A stretch of 64,000 bases of DNA from Mobilitalea torta (lineage in GTDB: Bacteria > Bacillota > Clostridia > Lachnospirales > Lachnospiraceae): assembly GCF_050433395.1 (NCBI RefSeq), contig NZ_JBNPXH010000001.1:682001-746000 (forward strand). Direction: 5' to 3'. Positions within the stretch are counted from its first letter, which is position 1. Each line of letters starts with the position of its first letter. The notes under the pieces are model-generated. The model had not been told where the DNA came from, did not search any database, and saw only the letters and a program-made list of their open reading frames with translations. A program made the translations under genes and the position numbers. Shown piece by piece: positions 53,506-61,553 of this stretch.

Positions 53506-54474
53506 ATGAATGAGAAATTGGAATTGTTAGTTATTACAACCTCTATTTTCCCAATGAATGAGGAACAGCGGGAAGATATTATAAATACGGCACCGGGCAT
53601 CTCGGTTACGGTTGCCGAGGCAAGGAAGGTAACCAGGGAGATGATTGAAAATGCGGAGATTATCTTCGGATGGCTGACGAAGGAACAGAAGAGCTGGGCA
53701 AAGAAACTGCGCTGGCTTCATCTGCCCAGTGCGGGAGCCGATGGATATACTCAGCCGGAGGAATACTGCAATAAGGATATCCGGATATCCACTTCCAGCG
53801 GAGTGTTCGGTCAGCCCATCGCAGAGCATGTATTTGCCATGATATTGTCCCATAACCGTAATCTGCAGGAGTATGCCTATTATAAAGCCGAGAAGAGATG
53901 GGTGCGCGGCTGGGAAACCAAGGATTTCTTCGGTTCTACCATAGGTATTCTGGGCCTTGGGGACATCGGAAGCCAGATCGCAAAGCGGGCGAAGGCCTGG
54001 GGAGCCAGGGTACTGGCAATCAAGCGCAGCCGGACACCGGCTCCGGATTATGTGGACGGATTGTATACCATGGAAGAAATAGATGAGGTATTGGCTCAAT
54101 CGGATTATGTGGTGCTGGCACTTCCTAATACCCATAGGACGAAAGGGCTGATATCGGAGGAAAAGCTTCGTCTCATGAAGCCGGGGGCATTCCTTGTTAA
54201 TATTGGGAGAGGAAGCTTGATTGATCAGGAAGCCCTGATCAAGGCGCTTACAGAAGGCCGGATCGGAGGCGCGGGACTGGATGTAACCGATCCGGAACCG
54301 CTGCCGGAGGACAGCCCGTTATGGGAACTGCCCAATGTCATACTTACTCCCCACACATCGGGCGGGTCCCCTACCAATGACAGGAGAAGATTGAGTATAT
54401 TCCTGCATAACCTGGAATGTTATATAAAAGACAGGCCCCTTCAGAATCAAGTGGATTTTACGCAAGAGTATTAA
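53506..54474 (+). CDS. D-2-hydroxyacid dehydrogenase, NAD(P)-dependent
   Basis: A 322-residue enzyme. The Rossmann motif is GSTIGILGLGDIGSQIAKRA (about 143-162); the catalytic arginine (NIGRGSLIDQ), glutamate (DVTDPEPLPEDSPLW) and histidine (LTPHTSGG) are all present. It reduces 2-keto acids or oxidises D-2-hydroxy acids; the exact substrate is open. AGGAGG lies 8 bases before the ATG at 53506. It is followed 32 bases later by a GH172 gene, so they may share a sugar-related pathway. Confidence 0.93.
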   Translation: MNEKLELLVITTSIFPMNEEQREDIINTAPGISVTVAEARKVTREMIENAEIIFGWLTKEQKSWAKKLRWLHLPSAGADGYTQPEEYCNKDIRISTSSGVFGQPIAEHVFAMILSHNRNLQEYAYYKAEKRWVRGWETKDFFGSTIGILGLGDIGSQIAKRAKAWGARVLAIKRSRTPAPDYVDGLYTMEEIDEVLAQSDYVVLALPNTHRTKGLISEEKLRLMKPGAFLVNIGRGSLIDQEALIKALTEGRIGGAGLDVTDPEPLPEDSPLWELPNVILTPHTSGGSPTNDRRRLSIFLHNLECYIKDRPLQNQVDFTQEY

Positions 54475-54506
54475 TGAAATGAAATAACAATAAAAGGAGA
54501 GAGCAT

Positions 54507-55592
54507 ATGTATCAATCATTTAGCTTTAACAACATGGAGAATCTTACAAGGCTGTCCGACGCGGTAACCCGTTCCATCAGCCCGGAGAACATTACCGGAG
54601 AAAAGGGGCAGGGAGGAAGCTGTGAACTGGAGCAGGGCACGGCGGGAAGAGCAGCCAGGGACCTGGGGAAGGGCTGGAAGGTAAATCCGTATTTTGCGAT
54701 ACCGCCGGCATCAAAGCTGGTTATTGCCGACATCGAAGGGCCGGGAGCCATTCAACACATTTGGATGACGCCTACGGGAGTATGGAGGAACACGATCCTT
54801 CGCATTTATTGGGATCATTCGGAGAACCCGTCGGTAGAGTGTCCCATTGGTGATTTCTTCTGCTGCGGCTGGCAGGAATATTTCCAATTGTCTTCACTGG
54901 CCGTCTGTGTGAATCCGGGCAGCGCTTTTAACTGCTATTGGAGTATGCCCTTCCGGAAGCATTGCCGGATAGAGCTGGAGAATCTGGATGACAGGGAAAT
55001 GACGATCTATTATCAGATTGATTACACGCTGACACAGATACCGGAGGATGCGGCTTATTTCCATGCGCAGTTCCGCCGGGTGAATCCCCTCCCCTATAAG
55101 GAGGTATATACCATTCTGGATGATGTAAAGGGAAAAGGCCATTATGTGGGAACCTATCTTGCCTGGGGAGTGAATAACAACTCCTGGTGGGGAGAAGGGG
55201 AGATTAAATTTTATATGGACGGGGATCGGGAGTATCCCACCATCTGCGGAACGGGTACGGAGGATTATTTCTGCGGCTCCTATAATTTTGAAGATCCGGC
55301 AACCCATGATAAATACGTATCCTTCAGTACTCCCTATACCGGTCTCCAGGTGGTTAGACAGGATGTTCTGTACAAGTCGCAGAAGCGTTTTGGCATGTAC
55401 CGCTTCCATCTGACGGACCCCATCCGCTTTGAGGAGGAAATCCGGGTTACGATCCAGGCGCTGGGATGGAGAAGCGGGGGCCGTTACTTGCCGCTGCAGG
55501 ATGATATTGCATCTACGGCATTCTGGTACCAGACACTGCCTGCCAGCAAATTCCCTCCCCTTCCGGATAAGGACGGGCTGGAAATTATCTAA
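54507..55592 (+). CDS. GH172 (DUF2961) glycoside hydrolase
   Basis: A 361-residue protein without a signal peptide. IEGPGAIQHIWMTP (about 77-90), CPIGDFFCCGW (about 111-121) and CGTGTEDYFCGSYNF (about 248-262) are typical of DUF2961 proteins, now GH172; the glutamate of GTEDYF is a catalytic candidate. Known members act on alpha-D-fructofuranosides or arabinofuranosides. Cytoplasmic location suggests that it works on an imported oligosaccharide. Confidence 0.88.
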   Translation: MYQSFSFNNMENLTRLSDAVTRSISPENITGEKGQGGSCELEQGTAGRAARDLGKGWKVNPYFAIPPASKLVIADIEGPGAIQHIWMTPTGVWRNTILRIYWDHSENPSVECPIGDFFCCGWQEYFQLSSLAVCVNPGSAFNCYWSMPFRKHCRIELENLDDREMTIYYQIDYTLTQIPEDAAYFHAQFRRVNPLPYKEVYTILDDVKGKGHYVGTYLAWGVNNNSWWGEGEIKFYMDGDREYPTICGTGTEDYFCGSYNFEDPATHDKYVSFSTPYTGLQVVRQDVLYKSQKRFGMYRFHLTDPIRFEEEIRVTIQALGWRSGGRYLPLQDDIASTAFWYQTLPASKFPPLPDKDGLEII

Positions 55593-55632
55593 CAGGCGGA
55601 TGCTTTCCTTATGAAAAACTTAAGATTTTTTG

Positions 55633-55664
55633 GCTATCCCATCTATTGCCATAGATGGGATAGC
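55633..55664. terminator. Perfect 14-bp hairpin after the GH172 gene
   Basis: Arms 55633-55646 and 55651-55664 are perfect reverse complements with a TGCC loop. A TTTTTT run precedes it but no T-run follows, so it is only a likely terminator. Confidence 0.55.
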
Positions 55665-55698
55665 GTAGTAAAATATAGGTAAAATGAGGAGGCTGATT

Positions 55699-56430
55699 AT
55701 GCTGCGGAAAAGAGCGATGCTGTTGACAGCCGGAGCGGCTCTTGGCATAACGGCAATCCTGTTGGGGGCCGGCATTCACCGGCAGGCGGACAGAGAAGGG
55801 CTTCGGATTTTGAAGGAATTGGGAAAAGTCCTGGAAGAAAAGGAAGAAATCATTGATTATGCGATGGACGGAAGCAGAGCCTTTTTGCTGGTCGGCACAG
55901 GGAAGGAGGAACCGGATTACGGCGACCTTTTTCTGGTGCTGGAGCGTGAGGACAGTGGGGAATGGGCAAGGATGTATGAGAATGATTTCACAGGGCTGAA
56001 GCCCTGGAAGCTGGAGCTTGGGGATGTGGACGGCGACGGGATGATCGAGATTGTGACTGCAGTAAGGAAGAGCACCTATTATGACAGGGAAGAAAGGAAC
56101 CGGCTGTTTGTTTTTAATTACGGAGAGGCTGGACTGGTGAAAAAATGGACCGGTTCACAGATTGCAGGAAACTGGACGGACTTTGAGATCGGTGATCTGG
56201 TGAGCACCCGAGGAGAGGAAATTGTATTCCTTTCCCGGACGAAAGAGGGGAGAGATAAGCTGTTTGTCTATGCATGGTATGATTTTGGCTTTCTGATGCT
56301 GGCACAAAGTGAGGAATACCAGGAGATCACCGGGGTAGAGCTATGCGGCGAGAACCGCATCCGGCTGATCCATGGGCAAGGGAAGGAATATCTTATGCTC
56401 AGGAATAATCAGGTAGTAAGAGCGGAATAG
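55699..56430 (+). CDS. Membrane-anchored protein with FG-GAP-like repeat
   Basis: A 243-residue protein with an N-terminal membrane anchor or signal (LLTAGAALGITAILLGAGI). The segment LELGDVDGDGMIEIVTAV (about 102-119) is a calcium-binding FG-GAP/VCBS-like loop, and beta-rich repeats surround it. The ATG at 55699 is taken because AGGAGG lies 9 bases upstream, inside the alternative start at 55684. It ends 10 bases before the DUF3160 lipoprotein gene, so the two are co-expressed and probably form a cell-surface pair. Confidence 0.7.
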   Translation: MLRKRAMLLTAGAALGITAILLGAGIHRQADREGLRILKELGKVLEEKEEIIDYAMDGSRAFLLVGTGKEEPDYGDLFLVLEREDSGEWARMYENDFTGLKPWKLELGDVDGDGMIEIVTAVRKSTYYDREERNRLFVFNYGEAGLVKKWTGSQIAGNWTDFEIGDLVSTRGEEIVFLSRTKEGRDKLFVYAWYDFGFLMLAQSEEYQEITGVELCGENRIRLIHGQGKEYLMLRNNQVVRAE

Positions 56431-56439
56431 GGGGGAATT

Positions 56440-58770
56440 ATGATGAAGAATTGGAAAAGAATAACCAACAGGGCAGCTGCACTTCTTTTGTGTTTTTGCC
56501 TGCTTCTGACCGGCTGCCAGAATAAAAAGCCAAAGGATCCGGCGGAGGATATTACAGCGATCCCGACGGAGGCTGCGGCAGAAGAGGAAAGAGAGCCTCA
56601 GAACCAGGTGTCCCAGAGTCCGGCGGACGAGAATACGGCTTCAGCAGGGATGAAGCTGGATGCAGACTGGGCATCGGTAAATACAGTTAAGCTCGAGAGA
56701 ATGCTGTATACTGTACCTCAATATGAGGCAAAGGTACCGTCTTACCGGATCGCAGAAGACCTGTCCAACATCGAGAATATAGATCAGTTTTCCGGTTTCA
56801 CCAAGGAACAGATCAGAATGCTGGCCAATAATGGATTTGTGGTGCTTCCGACACAGAGAACGAAGATGCACTACACCTATGATAATAATGAATACAGCGG
56901 CGTGCCTAATTTTATCACGGCAGACAGCGTGCTCCACCTCTATCATCAATTTTATGACAAATCCCTTATTCACATAGAGGCAGATTATCTTTATAAGGAC
57001 TTGGAGCTCATGACGGGGCAGATGCTGGAGAAATCCATCCAGCTGTATCAGCAGCTTAAGGATGAGCAATTGAAGGAGCTTCAAAAGAGCAATGTGGTGT
57101 ATTTTCTGGTGGCAAGGATGCTCCTGCTCCAGACCCCGGAGCCGCCGGTTGCCGTGGACGGGGAGTTGGCGGATCTGGCCCGGCGGGAATACCAGCTGTG
57201 CGAGGAGGCCGGCAGCATTGCAGAATCCCCGCTGCTCCAACATGATCTGGACTATACCCAGTTCATTGTACGGGGGCATTATACCAGGACGGAAGAGCTG
57301 GGAAGATTCTTCCGTACCATGATGTGGTTTGGCACCGTTCCCTATCCTTTTTACATCGATGGGGTATATCAATATGAGAATGTACTGAAGTCGCTGCTGG
57401 TTGCCTATACTGCTTTTGCCGAGTCGGAGCAGATATGTGATGCTCAGCTCTGGTCCAATATCTTCCTTCCCACCTCGGATTATGTGGGATTATCCGATGA
57501 TATCGATGTATTTACCCTGAACAAACTGAGGCGTGAGGTCTTTGGAGAACAGGAGGACCCGGAAATCTTTCATGATGAAGTATATGCGGCGAAGCTGGAG
57601 AAGGCGGTGGAGGCTTTACCCGATCCCCGGATACAGGGGAAGACGGTAGAAACCACTCTGCAGACGGAAAAGCAGTTCCGGTTCATGGGGCAGAGATACA
57701 TTCTGGACAGCGATATTCTCCAGGATCTCATCGAGCCCATCCTGCGCCCGATCCCCAGCGGTCTGGATGTCATGGGAGTGCTGGGAAGCGGCCTGGCGGA
57801 ACAGCTTCAGTTCGAGGTATACAGGCCCCAGGATGACTGGCCGGGGTATACGGAGAATTATAAGCTATGGAAGGACAGCATTGCTGCTATGCAGCCGGAG
57901 GACTGGTCCTCCAATCTCTATTTCGGCTGGCTTTGGACCTTACAGGATGCCTTGAAGGAATATGAACCCAATTCCGGGATGCCCTTCTTTATGACGACCC
58001 AGGCCTGGAAGAACAAGGCTTTGAATACGGCGTTAGGCTCTTATACGGAGCTGAAGCATGATACCGTCCTGTATGGTAAGCAGGCCATGGCAGAGATGGG
58101 CGAACCGGTGAAATACTCCAAATGCCAGTATGTGGAGCCGAATCCGGAGCTTTACAGCAAGCTGTATTATCTGACGGAGTATACCATTTCCCTCTTAGAG
58201 AAGCATCATATGATGAACGAGAGCTTAAAGGAGGGGGCAAAGGAGTATATGGAGCTGCTGCAGCTGCTAATTACCTGTTCTAAGAAGATATTGAAGGATG
58301 AACCGCTGAGTGAGGAGGAAAAGGAGAGTTTGCTCCGATATGGCGGCACTATGGAGAATGTTTCCATCAACTTTCTCGATGCTATTGTAAATGAGGATTA
58401 TCCTAATATAGAACTCAGCGATATGCTGATATCCGATATCAGCTCCAGTACAGGGATCTATCTTTCCCTTGGAACGGGATATTTTGACGATATCTATGTG
58501 GTGGTTCCGGTAGAGGGGAAGCTGTATCTCAGCAGAGGAAGCGTCTATTCCCATTATGAATTTGTCAGCGATAAGAGGCTTACGGATGAAGAGTGGTGGG
58601 AGCTGAACGGAATTACCATCCAGCATTATGATTATGCTGATTTCCCGGAGATAGGAGAGCCGTCAAAGGATCTTCCTCCGCAGCCTGAATGGACGAAATC
58701 CTTCAAATCAAATCAGAATGATGTTATCATAGAGCCACTGGAAATTGACTGGGACGGGCTGAGCGAATAA
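56440..58770 (+). CDS. DUF3160-family surface lipoprotein
   Basis: A 776-residue lipoprotein: lipobox LLTGC (cysteine near residue 27), an acidic/Ala-rich linker (about 35-75), then a large helical domain. SGFTKEQIRMLANNGFVVLPTQ and YSGVPNFITADSVLHLYHQFYDKSL mark DUF3160. The C-terminal part (SDISSSTGIYLSLGTGYFDDIYVV, then RGSVYSHYEF) is also conserved in the family as I know it. Function is unknown. It is paired with the FG-GAP-like gene upstream. Confidence 0.88.
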   Translation: MMKNWKRITNRAAALLLCFCLLLTGCQNKKPKDPAEDITAIPTEAAAEEEREPQNQVSQSPADENTASAGMKLDADWASVNTVKLERMLYTVPQYEAKVPSYRIAEDLSNIENIDQFSGFTKEQIRMLANNGFVVLPTQRTKMHYTYDNNEYSGVPNFITADSVLHLYHQFYDKSLIHIEADYLYKDLELMTGQMLEKSIQLYQQLKDEQLKELQKSNVVYFLVARMLLLQTPEPPVAVDGELADLARREYQLCEEAGSIAESPLLQHDLDYTQFIVRGHYTRTEELGRFFRTMMWFGTVPYPFYIDGVYQYENVLKSLLVAYTAFAESEQICDAQLWSNIFLPTSDYVGLSDDIDVFTLNKLRREVFGEQEDPEIFHDEVYAAKLEKAVEALPDPRIQGKTVETTLQTEKQFRFMGQRYILDSDILQDLIEPILRPIPSGLDVMGVLGSGLAEQLQFEVYRPQDDWPGYTENYKLWKDSIAAMQPEDWSSNLYFGWLWTLQDALKEYEPNSGMPFFMTTQAWKNKALNTALGSYTELKHDTVLYGKQAMAEMGEPVKYSKCQYVEPNPELYSKLYYLTEYTISLLEKHHMMNESLKEGAKEYMELLQLLITCSKKILKDEPLSEEEKESLLRYGGTMENVSINFLDAIVNEDYPNIELSDMLISDISSSTGIYLSLGTGYFDDIYVVVPVEGKLYLSRGSVYSHYEFVSDKRLTDEEWWELNGITIQHYDYADFPEIGEPSKDLPPQPEWTKSFKSNQNDVIIEPLEIDWDGLSE

Positions 58771-58780
58771 GAGAGGATGA

Positions 58781-58924
58781 ATGGAAGGAGAGGACAGAAC
58801 TGTAGTGAATGCGCTGCTGGGTGTGCCCGTCGATACAGTCAAAGGCCTGATGGCTGCCGCGGCTGCCAGTCCGGCAGCTGAAGTGTTGGTAAGTACTTTT
58901 TTAGATTATCATTTTAAACAGTAA
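58781..58924 (+). CDS. Possible 47-residue small protein upstream of truA
   Basis: An ATG at 58781, after GAGAGGATGA, opens 47 codons: MEGEDRTVVNALLGVPVDTV, then KGLMAAAAASPAAEVLVSTF and LDYHFKQ, ending at TAA. The amphipathic helical pattern and codon use look coding, and it fills the gap between the DUF3160 gene and truA exactly. No family is recognised. Confidence 0.4.
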   Translation: MEGEDRTVVNALLGVPVDTVKGLMAAAAASPAAEVLVSTFLDYHFKQ

Positions 58925-58946
58925 AGCGAAGGGAAAAGAAGTATTC

Positions 58947-59684
58947 ATGTATAATTACAAACTGACGGTTCAGTATGACGGCGGCAGGTATCGGGGCTGG
59001 CAGCGGCTGGGTCAGGGAGAAGCTACCATACAGGAGAAGCTGGAGCAGGTACTCTCCCAGATGGATGGCCAGCCGGTGGAGGTGACGGGCTGCAGCAGAA
59101 CCGATGCAGGAGTTCATGCCCTTGGTCAGATTGCTAACTTCAAGACAGGGAAGAGATATGGCTGCAGTGAGCTTATGAGTTACATGAACCGCTATCTCCC
59201 GCAGGATATCAGTATTCTGGCGGCAGAAGAGGTCACGGAGCAATTTCATGCCAGATATCATGCCAAGGAGAAGATCTATTTGTATAAAATCTGGAATAGG
59301 GAATACGGCAATCCCTTCATGAGGAAATACAGCCTGCAGGTGGCGGAAGAATTGAGTCTGGAGGAGATGCGGCGTGCCGGCGGGTATTTTATAGGAACTC
59401 ATGATTTCACCGCTTTTTCCAATGCAAAATCGAAAAAGAAATCCATGGAGCGGACAATTTATTCCATTGAGATATCCCAGGAAGAGGGGTTCCTCTTCCT
59501 TCGTGTGCGCGGAGACGGCTTTCTCTACAATATGGTTCGCTGGATGGTGGGAACACTGATTGCGGTGGGGAAAGGACAGATGAAAGCAGAGGAGATACCG
59601 GAGATCCTTGCTTCGAAAGAGAGGAACCGTACGGGAGATCTGGCGGAAGCCTGCGGATTGTATCTGGAGAAGATCGTCTATTAG
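58947..59684 (+). CDS. truA: tRNA pseudouridine(38-40) synthase
   Basis: A 245-residue enzyme that isomerises uridines 38-40 of the tRNA anticodon arm. The catalytic aspartate D53 is in GCSRTDAGVHALGQ. RYHAKEKIYLYKIWN and RVRGDGFLYNMVRWMVGTL are further TruA motifs. Length is normal. A GGGAAAAGA site precedes the ATG. Confidence 0.97.
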   Translation: MYNYKLTVQYDGGRYRGWQRLGQGEATIQEKLEQVLSQMDGQPVEVTGCSRTDAGVHALGQIANFKTGKRYGCSELMSYMNRYLPQDISILAAEEVTEQFHARYHAKEKIYLYKIWNREYGNPFMRKYSLQVAEELSLEEMRRAGGYFIGTHDFTAFSNAKSKKKSMERTIYSIEISQEEGFLFLRVRGDGFLYNMVRWMVGTLIAVGKGQMKAEEIPEILASKERNRTGDLAEACGLYLEKIVY

Positions 59685-59744
59685 CATTCTTAATAGGATA
59701 TGCTTACAGAAAATAAAATCAGAAGTTACATGAGGGGAGAAGGG

Positions 59745-60944
59745 ATGATTACGGCGCTCACGAAACAGCAGGCGAGGAAGTTTATTTTATATAAGCAGGG
59801 GTTAATGGGAGAGCATCGCTTTATCGGAAAGGAAGGGGTGCTGGAATACATCCGTCAGTGCGGGTGCATTCAGTTTGATCCCATCGATGTATGCGGGAAA
59901 AATGCGGAGTTGGTATTACAGTCGAGAATTCAGGGCTTCACGAAGCAGATGCTTTATGAGCTCTTATATGAGGATCGCAGGCTGATTGATTTCTTTGATA
60001 AGAACCTGGCCATTCTTCCTATAGCGGATTGGCCTTATTTTGAGCGGATTCGTCAGGGCTACCGGGAGTGGGGCCGGGGACGGGAAGAGGTGGATAAGAT
60101 TGCGCCGGAGGTTAGAGAAATTATAAGGAGCGAGGGTGCTGTCAGCTCCAAGGACATCGGCTTTGCAGAGAAGGTGGATTGGTACTGGAGCAGCTCCAAG
60201 CTGTCCAGGGTAGCACTGGAAAGCCTGTATTTTCGCGGGGAGCTGATTGTTCACCATAAGAAAGGAACCAACAAATACTATGCCCTTTCTGAGGATTATA
60301 TACCGAAGGAGCTTCTGGAGGCACAGGAGCCTTATCCCAGAGAGCTGGATCATTTGAAATGGCGCATTCTCAGACGTATCTCCGCGGTCGGGCTTCTGTG
60401 GAACCGACCCTCGGATGCATGGTTGAATATCTGGAATTTGAAAGCACCGGAACGCAATGCCGCCTTTGCAGAGCTACTGGAAGAGGGGCGACTAATCGGC
60501 CTGGAGGTAGAAGGGTGTAAGGAGCGGCTTTACTGCGTCCGTTCTGATGAAGACTTGCTCAGACAGATGTTGGAGAACGGTGGGGAGAAGGAGCGGATGG
60601 AGCTGATTGCACCGCTGGATTGTATGATGTGGGATCGAAAGCTGATCAAGGAGCTCTTTGATTTTGATTATAAATGGGAAATTTATACTCCCCAGGAGCA
60701 GCGCAAGTACGGCTATTATGTCCTTCCGATGATCCAGGGGGAGCGTTTTATAGCCAGGGTAGAGGTAACCGCCCTTTATAAGCACAAGCGGCTGGAGGTT
60801 AAGAATATCTGGCTGGAGCAGGGAGTCCGCCCGACAAAGAAGCTGTATCAGGAAATGGATCGCTGCTTTAAACGTTTTATGAAATTTCATAATTTATCGG
60901 AGATTAATTATCTTACGGAAGCAGGAGAATACAAATGGAGTTAA
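59745..60944 (+). CDS. YcaQ-like winged-helix DNA glycosylase family protein
   Basis: A 399-residue protein of the DUF1006/YcaQ (HTH_42) family. The N-terminus ITALTKQQARKFILYKQGL and VLEYIRQCGCIQFDPIDVCGKN contain the Q-x-D-P/S-like motif of these proteins, and the family's QxD/QxQ glycosylase site may correspond to CIQFDPID. The later LIAPLDCMMWDR is also typical. E. coli YcaQ unhooks interstrand crosslinks. The start at 59745 follows GGGGAGAAGGG. It overlaps the acetyltransferase gene by 10 bases. Confidence 0.82.
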   Translation: MITALTKQQARKFILYKQGLMGEHRFIGKEGVLEYIRQCGCIQFDPIDVCGKNAELVLQSRIQGFTKQMLYELLYEDRRLIDFFDKNLAILPIADWPYFERIRQGYREWGRGREEVDKIAPEVREIIRSEGAVSSKDIGFAEKVDWYWSSSKLSRVALESLYFRGELIVHHKKGTNKYYALSEDYIPKELLEAQEPYPRELDHLKWRILRRISAVGLLWNRPSDAWLNIWNLKAPERNAAFAELLEEGRLIGLEVEGCKERLYCVRSDEDLLRQMLENGGEKERMELIAPLDCMMWDRKLIKELFDFDYKWEIYTPQEQRKYGYYVLPMIQGERFIARVEVTALYKHKRLEVKNIWLEQGVRPTKKLYQEMDRCFKRFMKFHNLSEINYLTEAGEYKWS

Positions 60945-61420
60945 TAATTCGAGGCTATCAATTAGAAGATTTGCCTTCTATGATAGAAATATGGAACCGG
61001 GTGGTGGATGAGGCCAATGCATTTCCCCAGATGAACCGGCTGACCTTGCAGGAGGCAGCAGAGTTCTTCGCTTCCCAGACGTATACCGGGGTGGCGGTTT
61101 TGGAGAATGAGGTTGTGGGACTTTATATCCTGCATCCCAATAACATCGGACGCTGCGGTCATATTGCCAATGCTTCCTACGCAGTCAGTTCCAGCTGCCG
61201 CGGGCACAAGGTTGGGGAAAAGCTGGTCTGCCACAGCCTGGAGACAGCGAAGAATAAGGGCTTTCAGCTTATGCAGTTCAATGCGGTGGTAAGTACCAAC
61301 CACGCGGCAATTCATTTGTATGAGAAGATCGGTTTCACCAGGCTTGGTGTGATCCCGGGAGGATTTCTTCTGGGGGATGGAAATTATTCGGATATTATTC
61401 TGTATTATATCCGGTTGTAG
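60935..61420 (+). CDS. GNAT-family N-acetyltransferase
   Basis: A 161-residue acetyltransferase. It has the N-terminal strand ELIIRGYQLEDLPSMIEIWNRV, acetyl-CoA motif A as NASYAVSSSCRGHKVGEKLVCHSL (about 86-109, R/Q-x-x-G-x-G/A slightly altered as RGHKVG), and motif B HLYEKIGFTRLGVIPGGF. The substrate is unknown. It overlaps the YcaQ-like gene, so the two are translated together. Confidence 0.88.
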   Translation: MELIIRGYQLEDLPSMIEIWNRVVDEANAFPQMNRLTLQEAAEFFASQTYTGVAVLENEVVGLYILHPNNIGRCGHIANASYAVSSSCRGHKVGEKLVCHSLETAKNKGFQLMQFNAVVSTNHAAIHLYEKIGFTRLGVIPGGFLLGDGNYSDIILYYIRL

Positions 61421-61492
61421 ACTGCCGGTAATAAGACGAAGGATCAGGCATCGTTTTCAACAATCGGTTTAACAATCAGAAATAGGAGCAGA

Positions 61493-61521
61493 TTGACACT
61501 CTTTGGCAGAAATGGTAGAAT
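61493..61521 (+). promoter_or_regulatory. Near-consensus promoter of ileS
   Basis: TTGACA (61493-61498), a 17-base spacer and TAGAAT (61516-61521). The predicted start of transcription near 61528 leaves a leader of only about 26 bases, too short for a T-box. Confidence 0.65.
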
Positions 61522-61553
61522 GAAAATCAAAACTTGATGCAGAGGTGAAGCAC

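Noticed and set aside
61421..61553. T-box leader for ileS
   Set aside because: The gap is only 133 bases and lacks the T-box consensus and a terminator/antiterminator pair.
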